Positions 62,660 through 64,000 of a DNA stretch of 64,000 bases are shown here, piece after piece. Origin of the DNA: Sipunculus nudus. Lineage: Eukaryota; Annelida; Sipuncula; Golfingiida; Sipunculidae. The translations under genes and the position numbers were made by a program. The notes beneath the pieces are model-generated. The model saw only the letters and a list, made by a program, of their open reading frames with translations. It did not search any database and was not told where the DNA came from. The stretch lies in contig CM049310.1 in the NCBI GenBank assembly GCA_026874595.1, positions 20,748,058-20,812,057 on the forward strand. Direction: 5' to 3'. Every line of letters starts with the position of its first letter. Within the stretch, counting starts at the first letter, position 1.

Positions 62660-63740
62660 CAGTAGAATGTCTTATATCTAAAGACCGTTTATCCGAAAAG
62701 TTGTTCATCTGGAATAAAAAATGGAGAATCAAAATTTTGAACATTTATCCTAAATCTGAACCATGACCAAAAAGCCAGAATAAAAATAGAATAAAAGATC
62801 GTCTGATTCAAAACAAAAGTAGCCAGATCAGTGGTGATACATATTGCCGACTGATTAGTGCACTCAAGCATAGGCAGAAGGTGTGAAGACACCGCCCTGC
62901 CCGCTGGCTTGTCCTCGGCTCGCTTTAATCAGAATGCCCAGGCCTCGGTATTTAACCTGTGCAAATAAAATGTCACAACACACGATAACTGAGTATCTGG
63001 CAGCAGGTTTTAGGTGTGATAAACTCAGCTACTGCGATCCGTGTAGTCCTCAGCTCAGCTTTGATCAGGATGGCTTTAAGAGATTGCTTTGACCTTTGTG
63101 CTGGTAGTCATCCAGGCCTTGAGTTGTACGGTGAGCATTAGTTGAGTTTATGTGCGAGTTCATTGGCCAGATTATTTCTGCCCAAAATATAGGAATTTTG
63201 ATTGGCTAGAATCGCTACTTATGACTGCAGTTGATGAAGTCCGAACTATATAAACTATATACTATGAAGCTGATTAAACCATTGTGATAGTTAATGTAAA
63301 CACGATTTACTGATCAATTCTGATTATTCTTCAGGTGAATTTTTACATACCGTTAACTCTTACTCGTCATTGGAGTCACAAAAGTGCCATGTCCTGTCAG
63401 TTGATGACAAGCTGTCGATCCTTGCAAGACTTGACATGGGTACCAAGCCAGCTGACCTTGCCAGGGAATACCTTGTTGCCAGATCTACGATCAGCGACAT
63501 TTGCGTTTTTTTTTTCATTTATTTGAAATAAAACTGTGCACATAATCTTGTTAACTTGTGTATTCAACTGATCCTCTTGCTTTTAATTTCATTAAAAATA
63601 CAGTACATGTATAATGTCCTGAACTCAGCGGTAATCACTGTGATTCCCAGAGCAATTTCATGCGAAATCATTCATCCAAACGATCGTTCATCCAAACAAA
63701 AAGCTTGTCCCCCGAGGCTATCTGAAAAATAACGCTTTCC
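62660..63740 (+). mobile_element. Decayed pogo/Tigger-type DNA transposon
   Basis: The left end is CAGTAGAATGTCTTATATCT, preceded by TA, with ACCGTTTATCCGAAAAGTTG just inside. This is a Tigger-like terminal repeat. The far side near 63670-63720 has related sequence in inverted sense (CATCCAAACGATCGTTCATC). A CENP-B/pogo HTH fragment lies inside. A short internal duplication is seen (GTCCTCGGCTCGCTTTAATC at 62911 versus GTCCTCAGCTCAGCTTTGAT at 63046). The right boundary is approximate. Confidence 0.55.
63376..63531 (+). pseudogene. Fragment of a pogo/Tigger transposase (CENP-B-type N-terminal HTH)
   Basis: The frame reads SQKCHVLSVDDKLSILARLD, then MGTKPADLAREYLVARSTISDI, and then runs into a T-rich nonsense tail and stop at 63529. 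The pattern (LS--DK--IL--LD-G-K--DLA-E--V-RSTISDI) is the helix-turn-helix of CENP-B and Tigger/pogo transposases. No start Met, DDE core or CENP-B middle domain follows, so it is a remnant. Confidence 0.7.
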
Positions 63741-63830
63741 TGTTATTAGTATATAATTAGTGTGTTTGGGGCCAAGGTGCCAAGGCTCAAACATAAAGTA
63801 CTCTATCTTATATAATTAGTATTTAAATAC

Positions 63831-64000
63831 CATAAAATCTCCACTTAAAACCGCACTTCCGATTTAAACCGCACCCAGACTTCGCCGAAATTCCAGGTGA
63901 GACATCGCGAGGGGCTCAAATACTAAGAACCCCCCTTTAAAACCGCACCAACTTTCGCTACGGAATGATTTGACAAAAGACACAATCAAGCTATCATCTA
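63831..64000. mobile_element. Left end of a further TIR-like repeat, cut by window edge
   Basis: CATAAAATCTCCACTTAAAA followed by two AACCGCAC-type subrepeats, and a further AAAACCGCACC at 63938, resembles the subterminal repeats of Tigger-like elements. The other end is outside. Confidence 0.35.

Larger units (their letters stand above)
58351..64000 (+). other. Intron 1 of the PIN1-like gene (runs off the window)
   Basis: No second WW exon was recognised. 58351-58900 is AT-rich and featureless; 59080-62317 is tandem arrays; 62660-63740 is a transposon remnant; another TIR begins near 63831. Confidence 0.4.

Noticed and set aside
1-64000. tRNA, rRNA or tRNA-derived SINE genes
   Set aside because: I looked for A-box/B-box pairs and cloverleaf-like sequence and saw none convincing; a covariance-model scan would be decisive.

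Overview
The window is AT-rich (roughly two thirds A+T by eye) animal nuclear DNA. Coding exons are short, lie between long introns, and are joined by GT-AG splice sites. No bacterial-style gene layout is present. The dense interspersed repeats resemble those of bivalve molluscs: tandem units carrying a GGTGGCGCCACC palindrome, GACA/GACG microsatellite tails and terminal hairpins. I infer a bivalve or close mollusc; this rests on repeat style and was not tested by a search.

The main gene is an EVI5-type TBC-domain Rab GTPase-activating protein on the minus strand. I reconstructed eight coding exons: 18810-18698, 10489-10299, 9700-9612, 7485-7261, 6697-6623, 6208-6083, 4573-4430 and 1671-1582. 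All reading phases agree, and they give 351 residues containing the N-terminal leucine motif, the serine-rich linker and most of the TBC domain with both catalytic fingers. The C-terminal coiled coil lies beyond position 1. A likely noncoding first exon ends at a strong donor at 57670, so intron 1 would be about 38.8 kb. A second possible coding first exon lies at 14848-14703.

On the plus strand, 58293-58350 looks like the first coding exon of a PIN1-type WW-domain prolyl isomerase. It is divergent from the putative EVI5 first exon. The roughly 0.6 kb between them carries an inverted CCAAT box beside an ETS site, which suggests a shared bidirectional promoter. Its remaining exons would lie past the right edge.

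Most other sequence is repeats: a LINE 3' remnant (1-1412); tandem arrays at 1709-3360, 25060-26330, 34288-37125, 37600-39710 and 59080-62317; a second copy of the leftmost composite repeat at 53375-54495; and several non-autonomous DNA transposons (7880-8888, 9130-9555, 17076-17259, 47337-48243, 49227-49621, 56172-56468, part of one at 53150-53364, and a pogo/Tigger-like remnant from 62660).

The most notable non-gene signals are four perfect GTCTAGAC Smad-binding palindromes in a 46 bp inverted repeat inside EVI5 intron 1 (36261-36306), repeat-borne nuclear-receptor DR1 sites, and ten copies of one 12 bp palindrome shared by different repeat families.
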